From the NCBI RefSeq assembly GCF_008801575.1, contig NZ_VZPL01000007.1, positions 1-64,000 on the forward strand: 64,000 nucleotides of DNA, read 5' to 3'. Both the position numbers and the translations under genes were made by a program. The notes beneath the pieces were generated by a model that saw only the letters and a program-made list of their open reading frames with translations, ran no database searches and was not told where the DNA came from. Every line of letters starts with the position of its first letter. Position 1 is the stretch's first letter. Source of the stretch: Xanthomonas cissicola. Its GTDB lineage: Bacteria; Pseudomonadota; Gammaproteobacteria; Xanthomonadales; Xanthomonadaceae. Of the stretch, positions 8,818 to 17,704 are shown in pieces.

Positions 8818-10617
8818 ATGAGCGTGCGTATCGAGGATCACGCCATGCTGGGCAACTGCCACAGCGCGGCCCTGGTCGACCACCGCGGCACCATCGGCTG
8901 GCTGTGCCTGCCACGCTTCGATTCCGATGCGGTGTTCGCTGCGTTGCTGGGCGATCAACAACACGGGCAATGGGCGTTGTCGCCGGCCGCCGACTTCCGT
9001 ACCGAGCGCGCCTACCAGGACGATAGTCTGGTGCTGTGCACGCGCATGATCACCGACAGCGGCACGGTGGAACTGATCGACTTCATGGTCGCCAGCGAAA
9101 ACGGCGAAGTCCATCAGCATCTGGTGCGTATCGTGGGCTGCGTGCAGGGCAGCGTGCCCATGCACATGCGCCTGACCTTCCGCTTCAACTACGGCCGCAC
9201 CGTGCCATGGGTGACGCGTATCGTCGACGGTATCCGCGCCATCGCCGGCCCCGATCAACTGGCCTTGCGTTCGCCGCAGACGCTGCGCGGCCAGGACATG
9301 GGCACCGAAACCGACTTCACCCTGCGCGAAGGGCAAAGCACCTGGTTCCTGCTCAGCCACGGCGCATCCCATCAAGCCACACCGCCTTTGATCGACGCCG
9401 AACAGGCACTGCAACGCACCACCGCGTTCTGGCACGGCTGGGCGCGCCGCTGTACCGATGTCGGGCCATGGACCGAGCAGGTGCGCCGCTCGCTGGTGGT
9501 GCTGAAGGGGCTGAGTTATCTGCCCACCGGCGGCATCGTCGCCGCGCCCACTGCCTCGTTGCCGGAGCATCTGGGCGGCACCCGTAACTGGGACTATCGC
9601 TACTGCTGGCTGCGCGATTCGGTGTTCACGCTGATCGCGTTGTTGCAAGCCGGGTACCGCGACGAAGCGGCGGCATTTCGCGATTGGGTCCAACGCACCA
9701 TTGCCGGTTCGCCGGATCAATTGCAGGCACTGTACGGCATTGCCGGCGAACGCCGCTTGCAGGAATGGGAAGCGCACTGGTTGCCCGGCTATGAACATTC
9801 CGGCCCGGTGCGCATCGGCAACGGCGCGGTGGATCAGTTCCAGCTCGATGTGTATGGCGAGTTGATCGGTGCGTTTCATTACGCACGCGAAAAGGGCGTG
9901 GGCCTGCCGTCGGACGATGACGGTTCGTCTGCATCGCTGCTGGAAAAGATTCTGGAAACGCTGGAAACCCTCTGGCGCGAACCTGACGAAGGCATCTGGG
10001 AAATCCGCGACGAGCGCCGCCACTTCGTGCATTCCAAGGTGATGGCCTGGCTGGCCTTCGACTGCGGCGCGCGCGACGGCATCACCAACGCAGATGCTGA
10101 AAAACGCGCGCACTGGGGCCGCATTGCCGAAGAAATCCGCGCGCAAGTGCTGGAAAAAGGCGTGCACCCGGACGGCCACTTCGTGCAGAGCTATGGCTCG
10201 GATCGGCTGGATGCCTCGCTGCTGCTGATTCCCATCGTGGGCTTTCTGCCGCCGGACGATCCGCGCATCGCCGCAACTGTCGATGCGATCGCGCGCGATC
10301 TGACCATCGACGGGTTGGTCGAGCGCTATCGCGCCGACGACAGCGCCGACGGCCTGCCGGCCGGCGAAGGCACCTTCCTGGCCTGCAGTTTCTGGCTGGT
10401 GGAAAATTATGCCTTGATCGGCCGCACCGACCAGGCGCGTGCGCTGCTCGAACGCCTGCTCGGGCTGTGCAACGACGTGGGCCTGCTCGCCGAAGAATAC
10501 GATCCGCGCAGCAAACGCATGCTCGGCAACTTCCCGCAAGGGTATTCCCACGTGGCCCTGGTCAATGCGGCACTGCGCCTGCATGGACGCATGGGCGAAA
10601 AGGAAACGCATCCATGA
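8818..10617 (+). CDS. Glycoside hydrolase family 15 protein (glucoamylase/trehalase-like)
   Basis: A 599-residue enzyme with the bacterial GH15 layout: an N-terminal beta-sandwich (residues 1-210) and a catalytic (alpha/alpha)6 barrel. Barrel motifs include NWDYRYCWLRDSVFTL (residues 258-275), a catalytic-Glu region around LLAEEYDPRSKRMLGNFPQG near 555, and HVALVNAALRL near the end. No signal peptide is seen, so it is cytosolic. Family members hydrolyse alpha-glucosidic bonds; in proteobacteria and actinobacteria many are trehalases. The zwf start overlaps its stop (ATGA), which suggests the released glucose is channelled to glucose-6-phosphate and the pentose phosphate/Entner-Doudoroff route. 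Trehalose versus malto-oligosaccharide specificity cannot be decided here. Confidence 0.85.
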   Translation: MSVRIEDHAMLGNCHSAALVDHRGTIGWLCLPRFDSDAVFAALLGDQQHGQWALSPAADFRTERAYQDDSLVLCTRMITDSGTVELIDFMVASENGEVHQHLVRIVGCVQGSVPMHMRLTFRFNYGRTVPWVTRIVDGIRAIAGPDQLALRSPQTLRGQDMGTETDFTLREGQSTWFLLSHGASHQATPPLIDAEQALQRTTAFWHGWARRCTDVGPWTEQVRRSLVVLKGLSYLPTGGIVAAPTASLPEHLGGTRNWDYRYCWLRDSVFTLIALLQAGYRDEAAAFRDWVQRTIAGSPDQLQALYGIAGERRLQEWEAHWLPGYEHSGPVRIGNGAVDQFQLDVYGELIGAFHYAREKGVGLPSDDDGSSASLLEKILETLETLWREPDEGIWEIRDERRHFVHSKVMAWLAFDCGARDGITNADAEKRAHWGRIAEEIRAQVLEKGVHPDGHFVQSYGSDRLDASLLLIPIVGFLPPDDPRIAATVDAIARDLTIDGLVERYRADDSADGLPAGEGTFLACSFWLVENYALIGRTDQARALLERLLGLCNDVGLLAEEYDPRSKRMLGNFPQGYSHVALVNAALRLHGRMGEKETHP

Positions 10618-12428
10618 GTGAGCAAGCAACCACACCGCCGTGCATCATCGTGGTGTTCGGCGCACGCGGCGATCTGACCAAGCGCCTGGTCATGCCGGCG
10701 CTGTACAACCTGCGCCGTTCCGGTGCGCTGGGCGATGATTTCGCCATTGTCGGCATGGACCATGGCGACATCAGCGAGCGTGCGTGGCGGACCAACATGG
10801 GGCAGTCGATGACGCAGCTGCTCAGCAGCCGCGATGCCGAATTCCAGACCGACGAATTCGACACCGCCACCTGGGACTGGCTGCGCGAACGCATGCATTA
10901 CCTGCGCGGGGACTTCACCGATCAGGGAGCCTATCGATCGCTGGGTGGCGTGCTGGACAAGCTGCACAAGCGCTACGGCACGCAGGGCAATGTGCTGTTC
11001 TATCTGGCCACCGCCGCGCGCTTCTTCGAGCCGGTATTGCTCAACCTGGGCGAGGCTGGCCTGGTCAAGCAGCGCGAAGGCGAAGGCTGGCGCCGGGTCA
11101 TCGTGGAAAAACCCTTCGGCCACGATCTGCCCAGCGCCCAGCACCTCAATGCCACGGTCGCCAAGGTGCTGCACGAGGATCAGGTGTTCCGCATCGATCA
11201 TTTCCTGGGCAAGGAAACCGTGCAGAACATTCTCGCGTTCCGCTTCGCCAATGGCTTGTTCGAACCGGTGTGGAACCGCGACCGCATCGACCATGTGCAG
11301 ATCACCGCGGCCGAAACCATCGGAGTGGAAGGGCGCGGACGGTTCTACGACCCCACCGGCTGCCTGCGCGACATGGTGCCGAACCATCTGTTCCAGCTGC
11401 TGGCGATGATTGCGATGGAGCCGCCAGCGGCCTTCACCACCGAGGCGATGCATCGCCGTCGCGCCGAAGTGATCGAAGCGGTGCGCCCGATCAAACCCGA
11501 AGACGTGGTGCGCGGGCAATACGCCTCCGGTGCGGTCAATCGCAATGCGGTGCCGGGTTATCGCGAAGAAGACACCGTGCCCGACGATTCGGACACCGAA
11601 ACCTATGTGGCGATGAAGCTACAGGTGGACACCTGGCGCTGGGCCGGCGTGCCGTTCTACCTGCGCACCGGTAAGCGCCTGCGCGAACGCACGACCGAGA
11701 TCGCCATTCGCTTCAAGCCGGCACCGCTGGCGCCGTTCCGCAGCACCGAGGTGGGCGGCTACGGCCCCGACTGGCTGGTGCTGCATATCCAGCCGGACGA
11801 GGGCATCTCGCTGCAGTTCGACGTCAAGCGCCCGGGCGCGCAGGTGGCACTGGCACCGGTGCGCATGGACTTCCGTTACCGCGACTGGTTCCCCAAGGAA
11901 TACACGGTGGGCTACGAGCGCCTGCTGCAGGACTGCATGAACGGCGAAGCCGGCTTGTTCCAGGATGCGGCCATGGTGGAAGGCGCATGGCGCATCGTGC
12001 AACCGATCCTGGATGCATGGAAGCAACCCCCAAGCGACTTCCCCAATTACGCCGCCGGCAGCGCCGGCCCTTCGGCTGCCGATGCACTACTGGCAATGAA
12101 TGGCGGACACGCCTGGCGCGCACTCACCCCAGGGCGCAAGCCGCCACCGCGCCGGCCGCCGGAAGCGCGTGCTGGCGCTGCCGCGCCGATTAAGAAAACC
12201 ACCGGCAAATCTGCCAAGAAGGCCGTCAAGGCGCCAGCCAAACGCGCATCTGCGGCTTCAGCAAGACCATCGCAGGATGCGGCTACGTCGCCTAGCAGCG
12301 CGGCCAGGAAGGCCGTGAGCAAACGCGTAACCGGCAAGGTCGCAAAGGCCGCCGGCAAAACCGCGGCAGGCAAGGGCGCAGCGAAGAAGTCGGCCAGCAA
12401 GACCGTGGCGCGCACGCCACGCCGCTGA
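10614..12428 (+). CDS. zwf: Glucose-6-phosphate dehydrogenase with a basic histone-H1-like C-terminal tail
   Basis: The protein has 604 residues. Residues 1 to about 500 are a standard Zwf. IIVVFGARGDLTKRLVMPAL is the nucleotide-binding loop (an Arg sits where GASGDL is usual), and RIDHFLGKETVQNILAFRF contains the substrate-binding and catalytic His. It oxidises glucose-6-phosphate to 6-phosphogluconolactone. After about residue 510 it runs into a 90-residue tail rich in Lys, Ala and Pro (KSAKKAVKAPAKRAS, AAGKGAAKKSASKTV). This resembles histone H1 and AlgP-type tails and is absent from ordinary Zwf (about 490 residues). The ATG overlaps the GH15 stop by 4 bp, proving tight coupling. The tail may bind nucleic acid, polyphosphate or membranes; this is inference. 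Confidence 0.93.
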   Translation: MSEQATTPPCIIVVFGARGDLTKRLVMPALYNLRRSGALGDDFAIVGMDHGDISERAWRTNMGQSMTQLLSSRDAEFQTDEFDTATWDWLRERMHYLRGDFTDQGAYRSLGGVLDKLHKRYGTQGNVLFYLATAARFFEPVLLNLGEAGLVKQREGEGWRRVIVEKPFGHDLPSAQHLNATVAKVLHEDQVFRIDHFLGKETVQNILAFRFANGLFEPVWNRDRIDHVQITAAETIGVEGRGRFYDPTGCLRDMVPNHLFQLLAMIAMEPPAAFTTEAMHRRRAEVIEAVRPIKPEDVVRGQYASGAVNRNAVPGYREEDTVPDDSDTETYVAMKLQVDTWRWAGVPFYLRTGKRLRERTTEIAIRFKPAPLAPFRSTEVGGYGPDWLVLHIQPDEGISLQFDVKRPGAQVALAPVRMDFRYRDWFPKEYTVGYERLLQDCMNGEAGLFQDAAMVEGAWRIVQPILDAWKQPPSDFPNYAAGSAGPSAADALLAMNGGHAWRALTPGRKPPPRRPPEARAGAAAPIKKTTGKSAKKAVKAPAKRASAASARPSQDAATSPSSAARKAVSKRVTGKVAKAAGKTAAGKGAAKKSASKTVARTPRR

Positions 12429-12463
12429 CCGAGGCGAGCGGCCTACAGCCGCCGCAGCGCCAC

Positions 12464-12531
12464 GTAGGAGCGTGCCTGCGCGCGACGTGCTTTGCCGGTA
12501 ACGCCCGAGGCGCGCGCAGGCACGCTCCTAC
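12464..12531. repeat. REP-like hairpin, copy 1
   Basis: Perfect 21-bp arms (12464-12484, starting GTAGGAGCG, and 12511-12531, ending CGCTCCTAC) enclose 26 nt. It lies 35 bp after zwf in the 324-bp gap before the convergent antiporter gene. GTAGGAGC-type palindromes are abundant extragenic elements in xanthomonads. It may also end zwf transcription, although no T-run follows. Confidence 0.85.
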
Positions 12532-12675
12532 GAACAGCGCGCCGATTATGTGTGGTTGGTGGGGGCTCGCCATCCGCATCGGATTATGATTTTGAGCAAT
12601 CGAACGATCGCGTGCAGGTCGTCGCCGAGGCAACGACTGCGTCGTTACCGCTGACGACCGGTGCACCACATCCGC

Positions 12676-12744
12676 GTAGGAGCGTGCCCGCGCGCGACGG
12701 GACTCTGCCGGTAAACACCTGGTCGCGCGCAGGCGCGCTCCTAC
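12676..12744. repeat. REP-like hairpin, copy 2
   Basis: This is a second copy in the same orientation, with 23-bp arms (12676-12698 and 12722-12744) and two mismatches. With copy 1 it forms a tandem BIME-like pair about 210 bp apart. It ends 9 bp before the stop codon of the antiporter gene, so it can act at the 3' end of that transcript. The remaining sequence of the gap (12532-12675) shows nothing I can identify. Confidence 0.85.
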
Positions 12745-12752
12745 GGAAGAGC

Positions 12753-14564
12753 TCAACGTTCCCGCAGGGTGGGTGCAGGTTCCCCATCCACATCCGCCCT
12801 GACGTCGGCTTCGAACAGGTTCATCAGGTCGGCACGTGCATCGCGCGAGGTCTGGATGACCTTGGCTTCGTCGTCGTAGACCAGGTGCTGGCGGCGCAGC
12901 AGGTCTTCGTCGTGCTGGCGGAAGCGTTTGACGTGATCGTGTGCGAGGGCTTCGCCCAGGCCGAGCGAGGTGAGTACGCGCTCGCTCAGCTCCAGGCTGG
13001 AGGCGAATACCTCGCGGAACGGTTCTGCGCCCAGGTCCATCAATTTCCAGGTGTGTTGGCGGTTGCGTGCACGCGCCAGCACGGTGGCTTGCGGGTACAG
13101 GCGACGGATCAGTCGCACCGTCTTGATGTTGGTTTCCGGGTCGTCCACCGCGATCACGAACACCTTGATGCGCTCGGCACCGGCAGCGCGCAGCAGCTCG
13201 GGGCGGGTGGGATCGCCGTAATAGAGTTGGCTGCCGAACCGACGCAGGTCTTCCACCGTGTCGGGGTTGTGTTCCAGCGCCACGAACGGCACATGCCGTG
13301 CGGTGAGCAGGCGCGCGACCACCTGGCCGAAGCGGCCCATGCCGGCGACCAGCACCTTGGGGGTCTGCGCATCGATGGTGTCGAACGGGCGATCGGTCTT
13401 GGGTGCGCGCGCACGCAGCGGTCCGTTGAGGATGCGTTGCATGCCGAGCAGTAACAGCGGGGTCAATGCCATCGACACGCCGACGATGGCCACCAGCCGA
13501 TCGTGATTGGCCGGTTCCAGCAGGCCCACGCGGTCGGCTTCGTTGAACACCACGAAGGCGAATTCGCCGCCCAGCCACAGCACGCTGCCCAGCATCAGGC
13601 TGCTGCGCAGCGGCAGCTTGGCCACGCTGCCGATGCCGACCAGCAGCGAGAACTTCACCACCAGCAATATCGCCACGCCGGCTGCGATCAACCACGGCTC
13701 GGCCACCACGCGGTGGAGATCGATCCCCATGCCCACCGAGATGAAGAACAGGCCCAGCAGCAAGCCTTCGAACGGTTCGATCTGCGATTCCAGTTCGTGG
13801 CGGAACTCCGAATCGGCCAGCAACACGCCGGCGATGAAGGCGCCCAGGCTGGCGCTCAGTCCGGCCTCCTGCATGATCCAGGCGGTGCCCAGCACCACCA
13901 GCAAGGCGCTGGCGGTGAACACTTCCGGCATGCGCGTACGCGCCACCACGTTGAACAGGTGACGCAACACAAAGCGCCCGCACACGATCACCAGCGCCAG
14001 GGCCGCCATCGCCTTGGCCACGTCCTGCCATTGGAGCATTGCGTTCTTGCTGCCGCCGAGCAACGGGATGGCCGCCAGCAACGGGATCGCAATCAAATCC
14101 TGGAACAGCAAAATGGCAAACGCCAGCCGTCCGTAGTCGCTGCTCAGCGCCTTGCGTTCGGCCAGCAATTGCAGCCCCACCGCGGTGGATGAAAGCGCCA
14201 GCGCCACGCCGACGATCAACGCGCTCTTCCAGCCCAGCTGGGCTGCCATCAACAAGCCGCCCAGGATCACCGCCGTCACCAGCACCTGGGTGGCGCCAGC
14301 GCCGAACACCGAATGGCGCATCACCTTCAGACGCGCCGGCGACAGTTCAAGCCCGATCACGAACAGCAGCATCACCACGCCGATCTCGGCCGCGCCGCTG
14401 ATGCGTTCGGCATCCTGCACGACACCCGCGCCATCGGGCCCGAGCACCACGCCGGCGACCAGGTAGGCCAACACCGCGCCCAGGCCGAAGCGCTTGAACA
14501 CCGGCACTGCCACGATGGCGGCCAGCATCAGCACCAAGGCCAGTTCCAGACCACCGCTATGCAT
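12753..14564 (-). CDS. CPA2-family monovalent cation:proton antiporter (KefB/KefC-like)
   Basis: About 603 residues. Residues 1-380 form 12-13 membrane segments typical of the CPA2 exchanger (GVVLGPDGAGVV, FLLLFVIGLELSP-like and LGAFIAGVLLADSEFRHELE motifs). From about residue 400 a RCK/TrkA-N domain follows (VLVAGMGRFGQVVARLL, a Rossmann GxGxxG), with an acidic linker to the C terminus. Such proteins exchange K+ or Na+ for protons across the inner membrane under control of a cytosolic nucleotide-sensing domain. I chose the start at 14564 (MHSGGLELAL) because a GGAG lies 7 bp upstream; a longer frame from 14585 lacks this. A KefB/KefC-type role gated by glutathione adducts is possible but not demonstrated. 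Confidence 0.88.
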   Translation of the reverse strand: MHSGGLELALVLMLAAIVAVPVFKRFGLGAVLAYLVAGVVLGPDGAGVVQDAERISGAAEIGVVMLLFVIGLELSPARLKVMRHSVFGAGATQVLVTAVILGGLLMAAQLGWKSALIVGVALALSSTAVGLQLLAERKALSSDYGRLAFAILLFQDLIAIPLLAAIPLLGGSKNAMLQWQDVAKAMAALALVIVCGRFVLRHLFNVVARTRMPEVFTASALLVVLGTAWIMQEAGLSASLGAFIAGVLLADSEFRHELESQIEPFEGLLLGLFFISVGMGIDLHRVVAEPWLIAAGVAILLVVKFSLLVGIGSVAKLPLRSSLMLGSVLWLGGEFAFVVFNEADRVGLLEPANHDRLVAIVGVSMALTPLLLLGMQRILNGPLRARAPKTDRPFDTIDAQTPKVLVAGMGRFGQVVARLLTARHVPFVALEHNPDTVEDLRRFGSQLYYGDPTRPELLRAAGAERIKVFVIAVDDPETNIKTVRLIRRLYPQATVLARARNRQHTWKLMDLGAEPFREVFASSLELSERVLTSLGLGEALAHDHVKRFRQHDEDLLRRQHLVYDDEAKVIQTSRDARADLMNLFEADVRADVDGEPAPTLRER

Positions 14565-14782
14565 GCGTACTCTCCATTGAGGCATGCATTATGCCGCGCA
14601 GGTCCGTTGGCCTGCGCGCACGCGTGTGCCATCTGCACGGCGGCGATGCGCGGCTGCGCGATGCGGCCCGGCACCTATCTGCGGCTGTGCGCGCGGATCA
14701 GTCCGGCACCGCCCGCGCCCGCACGGTCGGTGCGCAGGCGGTGCGTGACACGCCGCGCACGGTCGACACACCGCGCGAGCAA

Positions 14783-15610
14783 TCAGTGGCTTTTAAGCAG
14801 AGAACGCCGGTCCAGCGGCTGCAGTGGGCGTGCATTGAACGGGTACACGCGTTCGAATGCGTTGATCTGCGCCTCCGAGACCTGCACCGGCTGGCTGAGC
14901 ACCACCCAGTCCACCGTTTCGCTGCACGGCGGCGTGGTCAGCGAGCCTTCGTAGCGATAGAAGCTGCGTTGATTGCTCGGCGGAAGAAACGCCTCGGCGC
15001 TCACCGTCGCGTTGGCGACCTGCCGGGTCTGATCCTTGTCCTTGGGCATGGCGTCGAGCACCCGCTGGAAGGCCGTGTTGGCCTTGCCGGTTTCGAAGAA
15101 GATCGCCAGCACACCCAGCGTTCCGTCCGGGCCCTGATGCACCAGGTGCGCTTCCATCGGGAAACGACGGCCGTTCAACAGATGCTCGCTGGGGTGATGG
15201 AAGTGCAGTTGCAAGGCTTGATACTGCTTGCCGCCGGTCGCCATGCTGCCGCCATCGTGCAGATCCAGCTGGATGGAATGGCCGGTGTTGCGCACGACCA
15301 GCGGCACGGCGCTGTAGCTCAGCAGCAGCGTGCCCAGGTTGGCGTCGATGGCGCCTTTCAGATCGATGGGGCTGTTTTGCTGGCCATTGCCGCACAGCGC
15401 ATTTTCCTTGGCCAGCTCGGCCCAATGCTCGGCACCTTCCGGGCCGGTATAGCCCCATTCGTGTCCGGTATGCGGCGCGGTCTCGTGCGCCTCCACCGGC
15501 TTACTTTCGGGCAGTGCGGTTTGCGCCATGCCCACCGCGCCCCAGCCGGCGGCGATGCACAGGCACAGCGGGCTGATGCGACGTAACAGAAGCAACCTGG
15601 AAGCGGGCAT
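14783..15610 (-). CDS. Periplasmic alpha-type carbonic anhydrase
   Basis: 275 residues, beginning with a positively charged signal sequence (MPASRLLLLRRISPLCLCIA, cleavage near AMAQT at about 30). The mature part is an alpha-carbonic anhydrase. HEWGYTGPEGAEHW is the N-terminal signature, QNSPIDL follows, two zinc His lie in LQLHFHHPSEH and the third in MEAHLVHQ; SLTTPPCSE is the conserved substrate-pocket loop. It interconverts CO2 and bicarbonate in the periplasm. A GGAG 8 bp before 15610 supports this start over the longer frame to 15901, whose extra part is arginine-rich and lacks similarity. It is monocistronic, with the antiporter gene 200 bp downstream on the same strand. Confidence 0.93.
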   Translation of the reverse strand: MPASRLLLLRRISPLCLCIAAGWGAVGMAQTALPESKPVEAHETAPHTGHEWGYTGPEGAEHWAELAKENALCGNGQQNSPIDLKGAIDANLGTLLLSYSAVPLVVRNTGHSIQLDLHDGGSMATGGKQYQALQLHFHHPSEHLLNGRRFPMEAHLVHQGPDGTLGVLAIFFETGKANTAFQRVLDAMPKDKDQTRQVANATVSAEAFLPPSNQRSFYRYEGSLTTPPCSETVDWVVLSQPVQVSEAQINAFERVYPFNARPLQPLDRRSLLKSH

Positions 15611-16221
15611 GCACAAACTCCGGAAGAAAAAACGCACTGCGTGGATGCGATGGCCGATGCCATGGCGGAAAAGCAACGCGCCAGGCGTTGCGGGAAGCGG
15701 ACTGTAGCAATGAAGTGTGACTCTCAGCACGGCGCGGCGACAGGCGGTTGCGCGGCGCTGTCGCGGCGGCCAGCGGCGCCACGGCAACGGTGCATCGGCA
15801 TCCGCCAAAACGCTGGCCCGGCAGGCGCTGGGCTTCGCCACGCATGTATCCCGGGCCTGGCCGCAACGTTGCGCACCCCCGAGCGCCGGCACGCCCCACA
15901 TCGCGCCGCGCGGCTTGCGTTGGCGTCAGCCAAGCCGGCGCCACGCGGCACCCGCTGCGCACCGCTGGCCACCAACGCATCTCATCTCAATGTGCATAAC
16001 ACGCTCTAAGCGGCCTGCGCGCAGGGCATTGACCAAGCCGACTCAGGCGCGCAGACTGCGCCGCGCCATCGCCCGGATCACCGGTCGGTACGCACCTTTG
16101 GAGCCCTTACCCATGTCCAGCGACAGTCACCCTAGACCCGGGTCGATGACCCAGCTGGCGCGCGCCTGAGGCCCAGGTTCGCCGGCTGTCATCGACGACG
16201 GTCGTCACCAGGCGAACCACC
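15611..16221. other. 611-bp intergenic region between carbonic anhydrase and mgtE
   Basis: No convincing gene is present: the frames open here are arginine/proline-rich shadows on both strands. The left part must carry the carbonic anhydrase promoter. Near mgtE two mutually exclusive short structures overlap. One is the 10-bp palindrome GACCCGGGTC (16135-16144); the other is a hairpin GGGTC-GAT-GACCC (16140-16152). They may form part of an mgtE leader. I could not match the segment to a known magnesium riboswitch. Confidence 0.5.
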
Positions 16222-17589
16222 ATGTACGATCAAACCCTGCGCCTTGCCGAAGGCGTCGATGCACTGACCGCACCCCTGGCCGAACTCAACACGGCCGACG
16301 CGGTGGAATATCTCAACACCCTCGACCGCGACGACGCGGCGCAGGTGCTGGCCGCATTGCCTTTGCTGCGCGCGGTGAAATTGCTCGAACAGCCGGAGTT
16401 GCGCGATGCCAGCATGCTGGTGGCGTCGCTGCCGGCCGAGCAGGCCGCCACGCTGCTTGGCCAGATGGCTGACGACCGCGCCACCGATATCTTCCATGGC
16501 CTGGATGCCGAGCAGCGCCAGCCGCTGCTGTGGCTGCTCAGTGCCGAGGCGCGGTTGTCGATTCAGGCGCTGATGCGCTACCCGCCCAACACCGCCGGCG
16601 CGCTGATGACCACCGAGTTCGTGGCCGTGCCGTCGGACTGGACGGTGGGCCGCACCCTGCAGCACATCCGCGAAGTGGAGCGCAGCCGCGAGACCGTCTA
16701 CGCGATTTATCTGCTCGACCCGCACACCCGCGTGCTGCAGCAGGTGGTGACCATGCGCCGCCTGATCACCGGCGCGTCGGAGGCGCCGATCCTGGACGTG
16801 GCGCAGGTCAATCCCCCGGTCACCGTGGACCCCGCACTGGACCAGGAAGAAGTGGCACGGCTGATCCGTCGCCACGACCTGCTGGCGATCCCGGTGGTGG
16901 ATGCGCGCGGCCACGTGCTCGGCATCGTCACCGTGGACGATGTGCTCGATGCGCTCATCGCCGAATCCACCGAAGACGTGCACAAGTTCGGCGGCATGGA
17001 AGCGCTGGACAAGCCGTACATGCAGATTGGCTTCGGCCAGATGATCAAGAAGCGCGCCGGCTGGCTGAGCGTGCTGTTTCTGGGCGAAATGCTCACCGCC
17101 AGCGCGATGCAGCACTTCGAGGACGAGCTGTCCAAGGCGGTGGTGCTGACCTTGTTCATCCCGCTGATCATGAGCTCGGGCGGCAATTCCGGCTCGCAGG
17201 CCACCTCGCTGCTGATCCGCTCGCTGGCGCTGCGCGAAATCCGCCTGCGCGACTGGTGGAAAGTGGCGCTGCGCGAACTGCCCACCGGCCTGACCCTGGG
17301 CGCGATCCTGGGCGTGCTGGCGATCGTGCGCATCACCATCTGGCAGACCGCCGGCCTGTACGACTACGGCCCGCACTGGCAGATGGTGGCGCTGACCATC
17401 GGCGCGGCGCTGATCGGCATCGTCACCTTCGGTTCGCTGTCCGGCTCGATGCTGCCGTTCGTGCTGCAACGCTTCGGCTTCGACCCGGCCAGCGCCTCGG
17501 CGCCCTTCGTCGCCACGCTGGTGGATGTCACAGGCCTGGTGATCTATTTCAGCATCGCCGCGCTGATCTTGAGCGGCACGCTGTTGTAG
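16222..17589 (+). CDS. mgtE: Magnesium transporter MgtE
   Basis: 455 residues with the full MgtE layout. An N-terminal superhelical domain rich in short helices (residues 1-130, with repeated AAQVLAALPLL-type units) is followed by two CBS domains (about 135-255, with HDLLAIPVVDARGHVLGIVT). Five membrane helices come from about 285 onward. SGGNSGSQATSLLIRSLALRE is the conserved pore segment, and a conserved acidic residue sits in FVATLVDVTGLVIYF. The channel admits Mg2+ down its gradient and closes when cytosolic Mg2+ binds the N and CBS domains. It is preceded by a long untranslated region that may be regulatory, and followed by a strong hairpin. Confidence 0.95.
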   Translation: MYDQTLRLAEGVDALTAPLAELNTADAVEYLNTLDRDDAAQVLAALPLLRAVKLLEQPELRDASMLVASLPAEQAATLLGQMADDRATDIFHGLDAEQRQPLLWLLSAEARLSIQALMRYPPNTAGALMTTEFVAVPSDWTVGRTLQHIREVERSRETVYAIYLLDPHTRVLQQVVTMRRLITGASEAPILDVAQVNPPVTVDPALDQEEVARLIRRHDLLAIPVVDARGHVLGIVTVDDVLDALIAESTEDVHKFGGMEALDKPYMQIGFGQMIKKRAGWLSVLFLGEMLTASAMQHFEDELSKAVVLTLFIPLIMSSGGNSGSQATSLLIRSLALREIRLRDWWKVALRELPTGLTLGAILGVLAIVRITIWQTAGLYDYGPHWQMVALTIGAALIGIVTFGSLSGSMLPFVLQRFGFDPASASAPFVATLVDVTGLVIYFSIAALILSGTLL

Positions 17590-17610
17590 AGGCCTCGCGC
17601 TCGGGTAATC

Positions 17611-17640
17611 ACGGATGCATGCACGTGCGCATGCATCCGT
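17611..17640. terminator. Hairpin after mgtE
   Basis: Perfect 12-bp arms (17611-17622, 17629-17640) enclose a 6-nt loop, 21 bp after the mgtE stop. No T-run follows, so it may stabilise the 3' end rather than terminate by itself. The arms contain repeated GCATGC steps. Confidence 0.55.
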
Positions 17641-17704
17641 CACCCCATGCCCTGAAACGCCAGTGCGTGTACCGTAGCGCGATGGCATTCGCGTCCCCCG
17701 TCCG

